From NCBI GenBank assembly GCA_043585095.1, contig CP121321.1:1488001-1552000 (forward strand): DNA of 64,000 nucleotides. The letters run 5' to 3'. A program made the position numbers and the translations under genes. Under the pieces are notes generated by a model that was not told the DNA's origin, made no database searches, and worked only from the letters and a program-made list of their open reading frames with translations. The DNA is from JANQIO01 sp043585095. Lineage in GTDB: Bacteria > Pseudomonadota > Gammaproteobacteria > Pseudomonadales > Halieaceae. Shown here in pieces: positions 45,004-53,345 of this stretch; position 1 is the stretch's first letter; every line of letters begins with the position of its first letter.

Positions 45004-47608
45004 CCTCGTCGATTTGCACGGAGGCAATCCGTTTGCCGTCGTCCGCACGCTTTTGGAAATCAGCGATTTGATCGAAATTCATGTAGCGGTAGATGTCACC
45101 GGACATGGAGTTCAGCTTTGCCGCGTACTGCAGATACTCATCGGGCGTCGGCAGCTTACCCAAAATTGCGCCTACCGAGGCCAGCTCGGCTGAGGTCAGG
45201 TAGACGTTAGCACCATCGCCTAGCCGGTTGGGGAAGTTACGCGTTGAGGTCGATAGCACGGTGCTGCCGGCTTCCACGCGAGCCTGATTACCCATACACA
45301 GTGAGCAGCCAGGCATTTCTGTTCTCGCCCCCGAGCGACCGTAAATGCTGTAATAACCTTCTTCCATCAGCTGGTGCTCGTCCATCTTTGTAGGCGGAAC
45401 AATCCACATGCGCGTAGAGATCGAACCCGGATGTGCATCCAGCAACTTGCCGGCCGCGCGGAAGTGGCCAATGTTGGTCATACAGCTGCCTATAAACACT
45501 TCGTCAACGTTGTCACCGGCCACTTCAGACAGCAGGCGTGCGTCGTCCGGATCGTTAGGTGCGCATACGATGGGCTCTTTGATCTCGGACATGTCGATTT
45601 CTATGACGGCGGTATACTCTGCATCGGCATCCGCGCGCATTAACGTCGGGTTCGCCAGCCACTCTTCCATTTTCCGTGCCCGACGCTCCAGGGTGCGGGG
45701 GTCGCCGTAGCCGTCAGAGATCATTGAGCGCAGCAGCACGATATTGGAACGCAGGTATTCGGCAACGGTTTCTTCGGAAAGATCAATAGTGCAGCCCGCT
45801 GCGGAGCGTTCAGCTGAGGCATCAGACAATTCGAAAGCTTGTTCGACAGTCAGATCGGGCAGTCCCTCGATCTCCAGAATGCGCCCTGAGAAGATGTTCT
45901 TTTTACCCTTCTTGGCGACCGTCAACAGATCTTGCTGAATAGCGTAGTAGGGAATCGCATGCACCAGGTCGCGCAGCGTGATGCCAGGCTGCATTTCGCC
46001 GCTGAAGCGGACCAGGACGGACTCGGGCATGTCCAGAGGCATAACCCCTGTGGCCGCAGCAAATGCCACCAGGCCAGAACCTGCAGGGAAAGAGATACCC
46101 ATAGGGAAGCGGGTGTGTGAATCCCCGCCGGTACCCACGGTGTCCGGAAGCAACATGCGATTCAGCCAGGAGTGAATAATGCCGTCACCGGGACGCAGGG
46201 AGACGCCGCCGCGGGTCATGATGAAATCCGGCAGCTTGTGCTGGGTGTCGATATCGACGGGCTTAGGGTAAGCCGCAGTGTGACAGAAAGACTGCATGGT
46301 CAGGTCTGCGGTAAAGCCCAGGCAGGCCAGATCTTTGAGCTCGTCCCGGGTCATTGGCCCGGTAGTATCCTGACTGCCAACGGTGGTCATGCTTGGCTCG
46401 CAATACGTGCCTGCGCGAACGCCGTCGACGCCACAGGCGCGACCGACCATTTTCTGCGCCAGCGTAAAACCTTTGCCTGAGTCGTGTGGTTGTTCTGGCG
46501 TGCGGAATAGGTCGCTGGTGGGCAGCCCCAGCGATTCGCGGGCGCGCGTGGTGAGACCGCGACCAATGATCAGGTTGATACGACCGCCCGCGCGCACTTC
46601 GTCCAGCAATACCTGTGACTTCAATTTGAACTCGCTGATGACGTTTCCTGCATCGTCGAGAATCTTGCCGTCATAGGGACGGATTTCGATAACCTGGCCC
46701 ATTTCCAGTGCATCGACGTCAGCTTCAAAGACCAGTGCCCCGGCGTCTTCCATGGTGTTATAGAAAATCGGCGCTACCTTGCCACCTATGCACACGCCGC
46801 CACTTTTCTTGTTTGGTACGCCGGGCATATCCTCGCCGAAGAACCACAGCACGGAGTTGGTGGCGGATTTACGGGAAGAACCCGTGCCGACCACGTCGCC
46901 GACGAACGCCACGGGCAAGCCCTGATCCTTGATGCTTTGAATTTGCCGCATGGGACCGGTGGTGCCAGGATCGTCTGGCTCCAGGCCTTCTCTTGCCATT
47001 TTGTACATGGCCAGCGCATGCAGGGGAATATCCGGGCGTGACCAGGCATCAGGCGCGGGTGACAGGTCGTCAGTATTAGTTTCGCCGGTAACCTTAAAGA
47101 CGATCTGACGGATCGACTCAGCGACTTCCGGCCGGTTGGTGAACCACTCAGCATCGGCCCAGGATTGCATTACCGCCTGGGCATTTGCGTTGCCGCCGCG
47201 CGCCAGCTCTTCGACATCGTGGAAGGCATCGAACATGAGCAGGGTGTGTTTAAGCTCTTCCGCAGCGATGGCGCCCAGAGCGTCGTCATTCAAAAGGCTC
47301 ACCAGAGCTTCAATGTTGTAACCGCCAAGCATGTTGCCCAGCAGTTTGATGGCAGCCTCGGCACTGATCAAAGAGCAGCTCGTTTCCCCTTTCGCAATAG
47401 CTGACAGAAAGCCTGCTTTAACGTATGCGGCCTCGTCTACGCCCGGGGGTACACGCTCGCTGATAAGTTCCAGCAACGTCTCTTCCTCACCGGCGGGCGG
47501 TGCCTTGATGAGCTCGATTAATTCGGCGACTTGTTCTGCAGTAAGCGGCTTGGGGGGTATCCCCAGTTGGGCACGTTCGGCGACATGTTCGCGATAGGCT
47601 TCAAGCAC
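44990..47608 (-). CDS. acnB: Aconitate hydratase B
   Basis: The main TCA-cycle aconitase and a 2-methylcitrate pathway contributor, interconverting citrate and isocitrate. The 872-residue AcnB type has the N-terminal HEAT-like domain (MLEAYREHVAERAQLG), then the swivelling domain with GTGSSRKSATNS. The three cluster cysteines lie in SCMTNIGHFRA and GCSLCMGNQ. The start is GTG with CAGGAG eight bases upstream on the minus strand. It reads towards tgpA, and the two coding ends overlap. Confidence 0.97.
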   Translation of the reverse strand: MLEAYREHVAERAQLGIPPKPLTAEQVAELIELIKAPPAGEEETLLELISERVPPGVDEAAYVKAGFLSAIAKGETSCSLISAEAAIKLLGNMLGGYNIEALVSLLNDDALGAIAAEELKHTLLMFDAFHDVEELARGGNANAQAVMQSWADAEWFTNRPEVAESIRQIVFKVTGETNTDDLSPAPDAWSRPDIPLHALAMYKMAREGLEPDDPGTTGPMRQIQSIKDQGLPVAFVGDVVGTGSSRKSATNSVLWFFGEDMPGVPNKKSGGVCIGGKVAPIFYNTMEDAGALVFEADVDALEMGQVIEIRPYDGKILDDAGNVISEFKLKSQVLLDEVRAGGRINLIIGRGLTTRARESLGLPTSDLFRTPEQPHDSGKGFTLAQKMVGRACGVDGVRAGTYCEPSMTTVGSQDTTGPMTRDELKDLACLGFTADLTMQSFCHTAAYPKPVDIDTQHKLPDFIMTRGGVSLRPGDGIIHSWLNRMLLPDTVGTGGDSHTRFPMGISFPAGSGLVAFAAATGVMPLDMPESVLVRFSGEMQPGITLRDLVHAIPYYAIQQDLLTVAKKGKKNIFSGRILEIEGLPDLTVEQAFELSDASAERSAAGCTIDLSEETVAEYLRSNIVLLRSMISDGYGDPRTLERRARKMEEWLANPTLMRADADAEYTAVIEIDMSEIKEPIVCAPNDPDDARLLSEVAGDNVDEVFIGSCMTNIGHFRAAGKLLDAHPGSISTRMWIVPPTKMDEHQLMEEGYYSIYGRSGARTEMPGCSLCMGNQARVEAGSTVLSTSTRNFPNRLGDGANVYLTSAELASVGAILGKLPTPDEYLQYAAKLNSMSGDIYRYMNFDQIADFQKRADDGKRIASVQIDEVSAA

Positions 47609-47646
47609 GGTTGAGACTCCTGAAATGGCTGTAAATGTTGCGCGCG

Positions 47647-47652
47647 ATTATA
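47647..47652 (-). promoter_or_regulatory. -10 element of the acnB promoter
   Basis: On the minus strand this reads TATAAT, a perfect match, 38 bases before the acnB GTG. No convincing -35 is seen at 16-18 bp, which would suit an activator-dependent promoter. On the plus strand TATACT at 47688-47693 could serve the DUF1289 gene. Confidence 0.4.
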
Positions 47653-47728
47653 GCTCAAGCGGCGATTCGTCGCACTGAGAGAGCCCATATACTGTGCATT
47701 CACCCCGGTGATACCTTAGAATTCTGCC

Positions 47729-48184
47729 ATGGTTGATATGCGCGTAAAAACTCCCTGTATTGGTGTCTGCTCCACGGGCATCGGCGACCGCGTCTGCCGC
47801 GGCTGCAAGCGCTTCGCCCACGAAGTCATTCAGTGGAACGGATACACTGACGACGAAAAGCGCCTGATCGATAGCCGCCTGGGCCAGTTTCTCAGTCAGT
47901 GCACGCGTAACAAGCTTCAGGTGCTCGATGCCACTCGCCTGGAGGCGCATCTGAATGCACAACAAATCGCCTATCCCAGGCATCGTGATGTCTACTGCTG
48001 GGCTTACGCCTTAATTAAGGCGGGCGGTAGCCAAATTGCAGATCCCGAGGCCTTTGGGCTGCAGGTCGACGCCGAGTTCCGTGACCTTCCGCTTGATGAA
48101 CTGCGCCGCATCATAGATGAGGAGTTCTATATCCTTTCTGAAGCCTACTATGAGCGCTACGTTGGTATCGGTGACATTGCCTGA
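47729..48184 (+). CDS. DUF1289 family protein
   Basis: A 151-residue protein whose first 55 residues match DUF1289: PCIGVCS then CRGCKRF and EVIQWNGYTDDEKR. Cys10, Cys14, Cys23 and Cys26 form a likely metal or Fe-S site. The C-terminal 90 residues are a less familiar helical extension. The miaE gene begins inside its 3' end, suggesting coexpression with tRNA modification. No function is established. Confidence 0.82.
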   Translation: MVDMRVKTPCIGVCSTGIGDRVCRGCKRFAHEVIQWNGYTDDEKRLIDSRLGQFLSQCTRNKLQVLDATRLEAHLNAQQIAYPRHRDVYCWAYALIKAGGSQIADPEAFGLQVDAEFRDLPLDELRRIIDEEFYILSEAYYERYVGIGDIA

Positions 48185-48953
48185 GTCCGCTGCGACATCT
48201 TTGCAGCACCAAAGAATACGTGACTGGGTCGAGCCGGCAAGCGGGTTTCTGTTGTGCGCCACGCCTGATGCGTGGTTGGAATGGGCGCTGGAAAATCCGG
48301 AGTTGTTACTGATAGATCACGCAAACTGTGAAAAAAAGGCTGCGTCTACCGCGCTCAACCTGATGTTCAGGTATACCGAACATCTCGATCTGCAGAATAA
48401 GCTTTCCAGGCTGGCCCGCGAGGAGCTTCGCCATTACGAACAGGTGCTGGCCATCCTGCAGCGCAGGAATATTTCCTACGCGACCGTATCGGCCTCCCGC
48501 TATGCGCAGGGACTTCGGGACCTTGTTCGAAAGGATGACCCCTGGCGCCTTGTAGACACGCTGATTGTCGGAGCCGTCATTGAGGCGCGTTCCTGTGAGC
48601 GTTTTGCGGCACTGGCCCCATACCTTGACGAAGAACTGGCTGCTTTTTACGTATCCCTGCTGAAGTCAGAATCGCGCCACTTTAAAGACTACCTGGCCTT
48701 GGCAGAGCGGTTGGCGGCTGATGCGGTAGATGCGGCAGATGCGGCAGATGCGGCAGATGCGGCAGATGCGGCAGATATAGGTGCAGCCAGTCAAAGAGGT
48801 CGCGCCACTGCTGGTGTCACTAACGGTCCCATCAAGGGTGCCCAGGGAGAGCACGGTATTAACGCAAGAGTGCAAGTATTGTTGGAGCGTGATGCGGAGC
48901 TGGTCACCTCGCCTGACGGGGAGTTTCGATTCCACAGCGGTATACCAGCTTAA
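48150..48953 (+). CDS. miaE: tRNA-(ms2io6A37) hydroxylase MiaE
   Basis: A diiron monooxygenase that hydroxylates the isopentenyl group of ms2i6A37 in tRNA, needing oxygen. The ferritin-like core has iron ligands Glu61 (HANCEKKA), Glu92 and His95 (EELRH), Glu145 (VIEARS), and Glu174 and His177 (ESRH). Total length is 267 residues. After residue 193 there is a DAA repeat and a tail of about 60 residues that I cannot assign to the core family. ATG at 48150 overlaps DUF1289 by 35 bases and lacks a strong ribosome site, so translation may be coupled. Confidence 0.93.
   Translation: MSATLVSVTLPESAATSLQHQRIRDWVEPASGFLLCATPDAWLEWALENPELLLIDHANCEKKAASTALNLMFRYTEHLDLQNKLSRLAREELRHYEQVLAILQRRNISYATVSASRYAQGLRDLVRKDDPWRLVDTLIVGAVIEARSCERFAALAPYLDEELAAFYVSLLKSESRHFKDYLALAERLAADAVDAADAADAADAADAADIGAASQRGRATAGVTNGPIKGAQGEHGINARVQVLLERDAELVTSPDGEFRFHSGIPA
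48729..48773 (+). repeat. Five perfect 9-bp tandem repeats in miaE
   Basis: The unit GATGCGGCA is repeated five times without change and follows one variant copy (GATGCGGTA, 48720-48728). It encodes Asp-Ala-Ala at residues 194-208. Perfect identity implies recent slippage, and length changes would stay in frame. Confidence 0.92.
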
Positions 48954-49017
48954 AGTAAAGCTGTAAGAAAACTCTTCAAGCTATTGAATTATATATAAAT
49001 TGAATTATGGATAGAAA

Positions 49018-49037
49018 GCCGCGCCAGTCGACGCGGC
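49018..49037 (-). terminator. Terminator downstream of ppiB
   Basis: GCCGCG and CGCGGC pair across an 8-base loop. Read on the minus strand, the stem is followed by TTTCTAT. It lies 21 bases past the ppiB stop. On the plus strand it also lies after miaE, but without a T-run. Confidence 0.55.
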
Positions 49038-49057
49038 CTTCCGATTCGAGTGGTTGG

Positions 49058-49552
49058 TTAAGCGTTAACTTCAACGGACTCGATGACCACGTCTTCTACC
49101 GGGACATCCTGATGGCCACCGGCACTGCCAGTGGCTACCTTGCGGATGGCGTCGACAACATCCATGCCTTCCGTGACTTTTCCAAATACCGCATAACCCC
49201 ATCCCTGTGGGGTAGGTGAGCTGTGATTTAGAAACTCGTTATCGGAAACATTGATGAAGAACTGCGCAGTAGCGGAGTGTGGGTCCATTGTCCGGGCCAT
49301 GGCGATCGTACCCAGTGCGTTCTTAAGTCCGTTATCGGCCTCGTTTTCGATTGGGCTGCCTGTGGGCTTCTGTGTCATGCCTGGCTCAAAGCCGCCGCCC
49401 TGAATCATGAAGCCATCTATAACCCGGTGAAAGATGGTGCCGTTGTAAAAACCATCACGTGCGTACGCCAGGAAATTCTCACTCGATTTAGGGGCGTTTT
49501 CGAGGTCCAGCTCCAGGGTTATGTCGCCGTGATTGGTCTTTAATACGATCAT
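49058..49552 (-). CDS. ppiB: Peptidyl-prolyl cis-trans isomerase B (cyclophilin)
   Basis: A 164-residue cytosolic cyclophilin that accelerates proline isomerisation in folding. It starts MIVLKTNHGDITLEL without a signal peptide, which separates it from periplasmic PpiA. The active-site motifs are FHRVIDGFMIQGG (catalytic Arg) and TAQFFINV, with GYAVFGKV completing the barrel. CAGGAG seven bases upstream supports the ATG. It is divergent from glnS, as ppiB lies near cysS and glnS in related genomes. Confidence 0.96.
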   Translation of the reverse strand: MIVLKTNHGDITLELDLENAPKSSENFLAYARDGFYNGTIFHRVIDGFMIQGGGFEPGMTQKPTGSPIENEADNGLKNALGTIAMARTMDPHSATAQFFINVSDNEFLNHSSPTPQGWGYAVFGKVTEGMDVVDAIRKVATGSAGGHQDVPVEDVVIESVEVNA

Positions 49553-49682
49553 AGAATGACTCCTGAGTTGTCATGTAGTGAAGGATATTTTTGCTGTATT
49601 GGCGCTCTGCGCCGCAGTACAAGCGGACGTTAGGCCGCGCATAATACGGCGTTTTCACGGTGCAGGGAAATCGATAGTTCCC

Positions 49683-49688
49683 TATAAT
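49683..49688 (+). promoter_or_regulatory. -10 element upstream of glnS
   Basis: A perfect TATAAT lies 67 bases before the glnS ATG. The -35 region at 17 bp (GTGCAG) is poor. A second AT-rich hexamer CATAAT lies at 49639-49644 and could serve either direction of this divergent region. Confidence 0.4.
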
Positions 49689-49755
49689 GCGCAGCCTTCG
49701 AGACGCTGGCCGCATCCTTCGCGGTCTGACTCAAAATCGGCAAAAGTGACCGGGC

Positions 49756-51429
49756 ATGACTGACAGCACAAGCGCAAAAAACTTTTTAGACACCATCGTG
49801 CAGGGGGATATTGAATCAGGCCACGTTGCAGGCATCGTGACGCGCTTTCCCCCGGAGCCCAATGGCTACCTGCACATCGGACACGCCAAGTCGATTAGCG
49901 TTAACTTCGGCCTGGCAGAACGCTATCAAGGCCGTTGCAATCTACGTTTTGATGACACCAATCCTCTCAAGGAGAGTCAGGAGTTTATTGAGGCTATACA
50001 AGCCGATGTGCGTTGGCTGGGGTATCAGTGGGACGGGCAGCCCAAGTATGCGTCTTCATACTTTGGCCAGCTCTATGACTGGGCCTATCACCTGGTTCGG
50101 GCCGGCGACGCCTATGTTTGTGACCTGACTGCAGATGAAACCCGGGAGTACCGCGGCACGCTTACAGAGCCTGGCAAAAATAGTCCTTATCGCGATCGCA
50201 GCGTCGAGGATAACCTTGATTTGCTGGAGAGAATGAGGGCGGGAGAGTTCGAAGAGGGCAGCCGGGTGCTGCGCGCCAAGATCGATATGGCGTCACCCAA
50301 TATGAACATGCGTGATCCGACGCTCTATCGCATACGCAAAGTCCGTCATCACCAGACCGGTGACGAGTGGTGTATTTATCCAACTTACGACTTCGCGCAT
50401 GGTCAGGAAGATGCCATAGAAGGCGTCACACACTCCGTGTGCACATTGGAATTTGAAGATCACCGCCCATTGTACGATTGGCTGCTTGATCACCTGCCGG
50501 TGCCGAGTCGGCCCAGACAGTACGAATTTGGCAGCCTGAATCTCGCTTACACGATTACCAGCAAGCGCAAATTGAAGCAGCTAGTGGATGAGGGCCACGT
50601 TGACGGTTGGGACGACCCTCGATTGCCGACCATTTCGGGAATGCGGCGCCGCGGCTATACACCAGCTGCTATTCGTAACTTCTGTGACATGGCAGGTACC
50701 AATCGGAGTGAGGGAGTGGTCGATGTAGCCATGCTTGAGCATGCTATTAGAGATGATCTGAATCAGAATGCGCCGCGAGCAATGTGCGTATTTGATCCCT
50801 TGGAAGTGGTGCTGAGCAACTATCCGGAAGCAGAGGAGGAGACCCTGACGGCCCCGTCGCACCCATCGCGGGATGATCTGGGTAGTCGCACTTTGCCGTT
50901 CTCCCGAATCCTTTACATTGAGCGGGAAGACTTTCGCGAAGAAGCCAATAAGAAGTTTAAGCGGCTGGTTATCGGCAAGCGGGTGCGCTTGCGGAACGCT
51001 TACGTCATTGAAGCTGAGAGCGTGGACAAAGACGCGGCGGGCAATGTCGAGCGCGTTCACTGCAGGCTCCTTCCTGAAACGCTTGGCGAAGATCCAGCCG
51101 ATGGCGTAAAGCCCAAGGGCGTTATTCACTGGGTATCGGCGGCACATGGCGTACCGGCAGAGCTGCGCCTCTATGACCGCTTATTCATGACGGAAGCTCC
51201 AGGCAGTCAGGGCGATTTTCTCGACGATATCAATCCGGATTCTTTAACCGTGGTCCACAATGCCATAGCAGAACCCGGCTTGGTCAGCGCCGCGCCCGGC
51301 CAAGGTTTTCAGTTTGAGCGGCAAGGCTATTTTGCCGCGGACCCGGCCAGCGTTGGAGCAGGCAGACTGGTGTTTAATCGCACCATCGGTCTCAGGGATA
51401 CCTGGGAGCGAGCAGGGGAGTCCTCGTAA
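49756..51429 (+). CDS. glnS: Glutaminyl-tRNA synthetase
   Basis: Charges tRNA-Gln with glutamine, so this organism does not rely only on the transamidation route. The 557-residue class I enzyme has PPEPNGYLHIGH with HIGH at residues 40-43. The KMSKS-like sequence is ITSKRK near 267-272. The anticodon-binding beta-barrel contains VIHWVSAAHGVPAELRLYDRLF. It overlaps cysS by one base (TAATG), forming an operon of two synthetases. Confidence 0.97.
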   Translation: MTDSTSAKNFLDTIVQGDIESGHVAGIVTRFPPEPNGYLHIGHAKSISVNFGLAERYQGRCNLRFDDTNPLKESQEFIEAIQADVRWLGYQWDGQPKYASSYFGQLYDWAYHLVRAGDAYVCDLTADETREYRGTLTEPGKNSPYRDRSVEDNLDLLERMRAGEFEEGSRVLRAKIDMASPNMNMRDPTLYRIRKVRHHQTGDEWCIYPTYDFAHGQEDAIEGVTHSVCTLEFEDHRPLYDWLLDHLPVPSRPRQYEFGSLNLAYTITSKRKLKQLVDEGHVDGWDDPRLPTISGMRRRGYTPAAIRNFCDMAGTNRSEGVVDVAMLEHAIRDDLNQNAPRAMCVFDPLEVVLSNYPEAEEETLTAPSHPSRDDLGSRTLPFSRILYIEREDFREEANKKFKRLVIGKRVRLRNAYVIEAESVDKDAAGNVERVHCRLLPETLGEDPADGVKPKGVIHWVSAAHGVPAELRLYDRLFMTEAPGSQGDFLDDINPDSLTVVHNAIAEPGLVSAAPGQGFQFERQGYFAADPASVGAGRLVFNRTIGLRDTWERAGESS

Positions 51430-52805
51430 TGGATTTGCAACTCTACGACACGATGCGCGGAGAGAAAGTCAGCTTCGTGCCGCAGTCGCCAGAGCGGGTC
51501 ACCATGTATGTGTGTGGCCCGACAGTTTATAACCTGGCGCATATAGGCAATGCCCGCCCGGCGGTGGTTTTCGACACCTTGTTTCGATTGCTTGAGACGC
51601 AGTACGACAACGTGGTTTACGCACGAAACATTACCGATATTGATGACAAGATCATTGCGGCCTGCGCCGAGCAGGGCCGAGAGATGAGCGAGTTCGCGGC
51701 TGAGTTTACGGATAAGTACCGCGAGGATATGCACGGACTCAATGTCTTGCCGCCGACCATCGAGCCCCACGCCACGCACCACATCGCCGAAATGATTAGC
51801 TTAACCAAGGCGCTGATCGAAAAGGGGCATGCCTATGAATCACAGGAGCACGTATTGTTTGCCGTTGAGTCGATGCACGACTACGGCAAGCTTTCGCACA
51901 GGAGTCTCGAGGACATGCTGGCGGGTGCCCGCGTAGAGGTCGCCGACTATAAACGCCATCCCGGAGACTTTGTGCTGTGGAAGCCGTCTGCTGATACGGA
52001 ACCGGGGTGGGACAGCCCCTGGGGCCGTGGTCGTCCAGGCTGGCATCTGGAGTGTTCCGCAATGACGAGGGCCCACCTGGGCGATACGGTTGATATCCAT
52101 GGCGGCGGCAGGGACCTTATTTTTCCCCATCATGAAAATGAGATAGCCCAGAGCGAGTGTGCGCACGGCAAAGACTATGTTCGCTACTGGATGCACAACG
52201 CCTATCTTGATATCGACGGCGAAAAGATGTCGAAGTCTTTGGGTAATTTCCGGACCGTGAGAGAACTTCTAAAGCACTACCCCGGAGAGGTGCTGCGCTT
52301 CGCATTGCTGAGCGCACATTATCGCAGTGCACTGAATTTCTCCGCTGAACTGCTCGATCAGGCGCGCGCCTCGCTAGACAGTTTTTACGGCGCGCTGCGA
52401 GATGCAGAGGATGTGGCGGTTGATATGTCAGTGGAGCTTGAAGGTGAGGCGTTCTATCAGGCCTTGCTGGATGATCTCAATACCCCGCTGGCCATTGCCG
52501 AATTACACCGTATAACTAAAGCCCTGAATAAGTGTGACGTCCTCGGCGAGCGCGTGCAGCTCAAGGCGAGACTGTTAGCGGCCGGGTCCATGTTGGGCGT
52601 GCTGGAACAGTCACCTTCTGACTGGTTTCAGGGTGGAGATGCAGACGACATCACTGCCGCGGAGATTGAGGCCGCAATCGCCGAGCGCAATGAGGCTAAA
52701 CAGTCGAAAGATTTTGAGCGTTCAGATGCAATTCGAGATGACCTGCTGGAGAGGGGGGTCATTCTCGAGGACTCCCGCGAGGGCACGGGCTGGCGGCGAG
52801 CTTAG
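51429..52805 (+). CDS. cysS: Cysteinyl-tRNA synthetase
   Basis: Charges tRNA-Cys. The 458-residue class I enzyme has CGPTVYNLAHIGNARP (zinc-ligand Cys29, HIGN at 38-41), the further zinc ligands in WHLECSAM and FPHHENE, and KMSKSLGN from residue 266. The ATG shares a base with the glnS stop. The stop overlaps the stop of a gene of unknown function on the other strand by three bases. Confidence 0.97.
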   Translation: MDLQLYDTMRGEKVSFVPQSPERVTMYVCGPTVYNLAHIGNARPAVVFDTLFRLLETQYDNVVYARNITDIDDKIIAACAEQGREMSEFAAEFTDKYREDMHGLNVLPPTIEPHATHHIAEMISLTKALIEKGHAYESQEHVLFAVESMHDYGKLSHRSLEDMLAGARVEVADYKRHPGDFVLWKPSADTEPGWDSPWGRGRPGWHLECSAMTRAHLGDTVDIHGGGRDLIFPHHENEIAQSECAHGKDYVRYWMHNAYLDIDGEKMSKSLGNFRTVRELLKHYPGEVLRFALLSAHYRSALNFSAELLDQARASLDSFYGALRDAEDVAVDMSVELEGEAFYQALLDDLNTPLAIAELHRITKALNKCDVLGERVQLKARLLAAGSMLGVLEQSPSDWFQGGDADDITAAEIEAAIAERNEAKQSKDFERSDAIRDDLLERGVILEDSREGTGWRRA

Positions 52806-53314
52806 GCGCTTTTTTCGGCGCGAGAACTTATCCAGTCGGCCACCTCGTTTCGGCCCTTAACCAGCGTCTTCAATACCCGCATGTAGAACGTTTTGTAAAG
52901 TGTGTCCCACTCTTCGCGTGCCAGGTATAGGACCACGGCACGTTTTGCGTCAACGTTCTTCGGCAGCCCCCCGGGGTCGCAGACATCCCCTTTGAGGCCG
53001 CAGGTCAGCAGTTCCTGCACCATTGCATTCTTTGCGTTCTCCTGGATGGTTTGCTCCATCTGTTCCAGCGCGCCTTGAAGCTTTTGGCGCATCGGGAAGT
53101 CTTCGTCCCTAATGAGGTTGTGAAGAAAAACGGGGAACAGAAATTCCATAACGCGCTTCGCCTGAGCATCCGAGGCTTCATGCAGGTCCATGGTGACCTT
53201 GGGCAAGATCGGTCCGCTAGTTGCCAATACATTGACGTTCTCCAAATCCGGGAACATATCCATGCGTGAGCAAACGAGTGCTCGATGCGTAAGCGGGTAA
53301 GAGGCGGTTGTCAT
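52802..53314 (-). CDS. Protein of unknown function downstream of the TonB fusion gene
   Basis: A 170-residue, probably cytosolic protein that I do not recognise. It is largely helical, with DLHEASDAQAKRVMEFLFPVFLHNL, a stretch rich in Glu and Gln around residues 75-95, and two cysteines in CGLKGDVC. No signal peptide or membrane segment is visible. It follows the TonB fusion gene by 31 bases on the same strand, so the two are probably cotranscribed. AAGGA lies 13 bases before the proposed start, a long spacing, so a later Met (residue 18 or 20) is possible. Confidence 0.6.
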   Translation of the reverse strand: MTTASYPLTHRALVCSRMDMFPDLENVNVLATSGPILPKVTMDLHEASDAQAKRVMEFLFPVFLHNLIRDEDFPMRQKLQGALEQMEQTIQENAKNAMVQELLTCGLKGDVCDPGGLPKNVDAKRAVVLYLAREEWDTLYKTFYMRVLKTLVKGRNEVADWISSRAEKSA

Positions 53315-53345
53315 ACTGTTTTTTTTATCCTTGCGCGCCAGCGAG

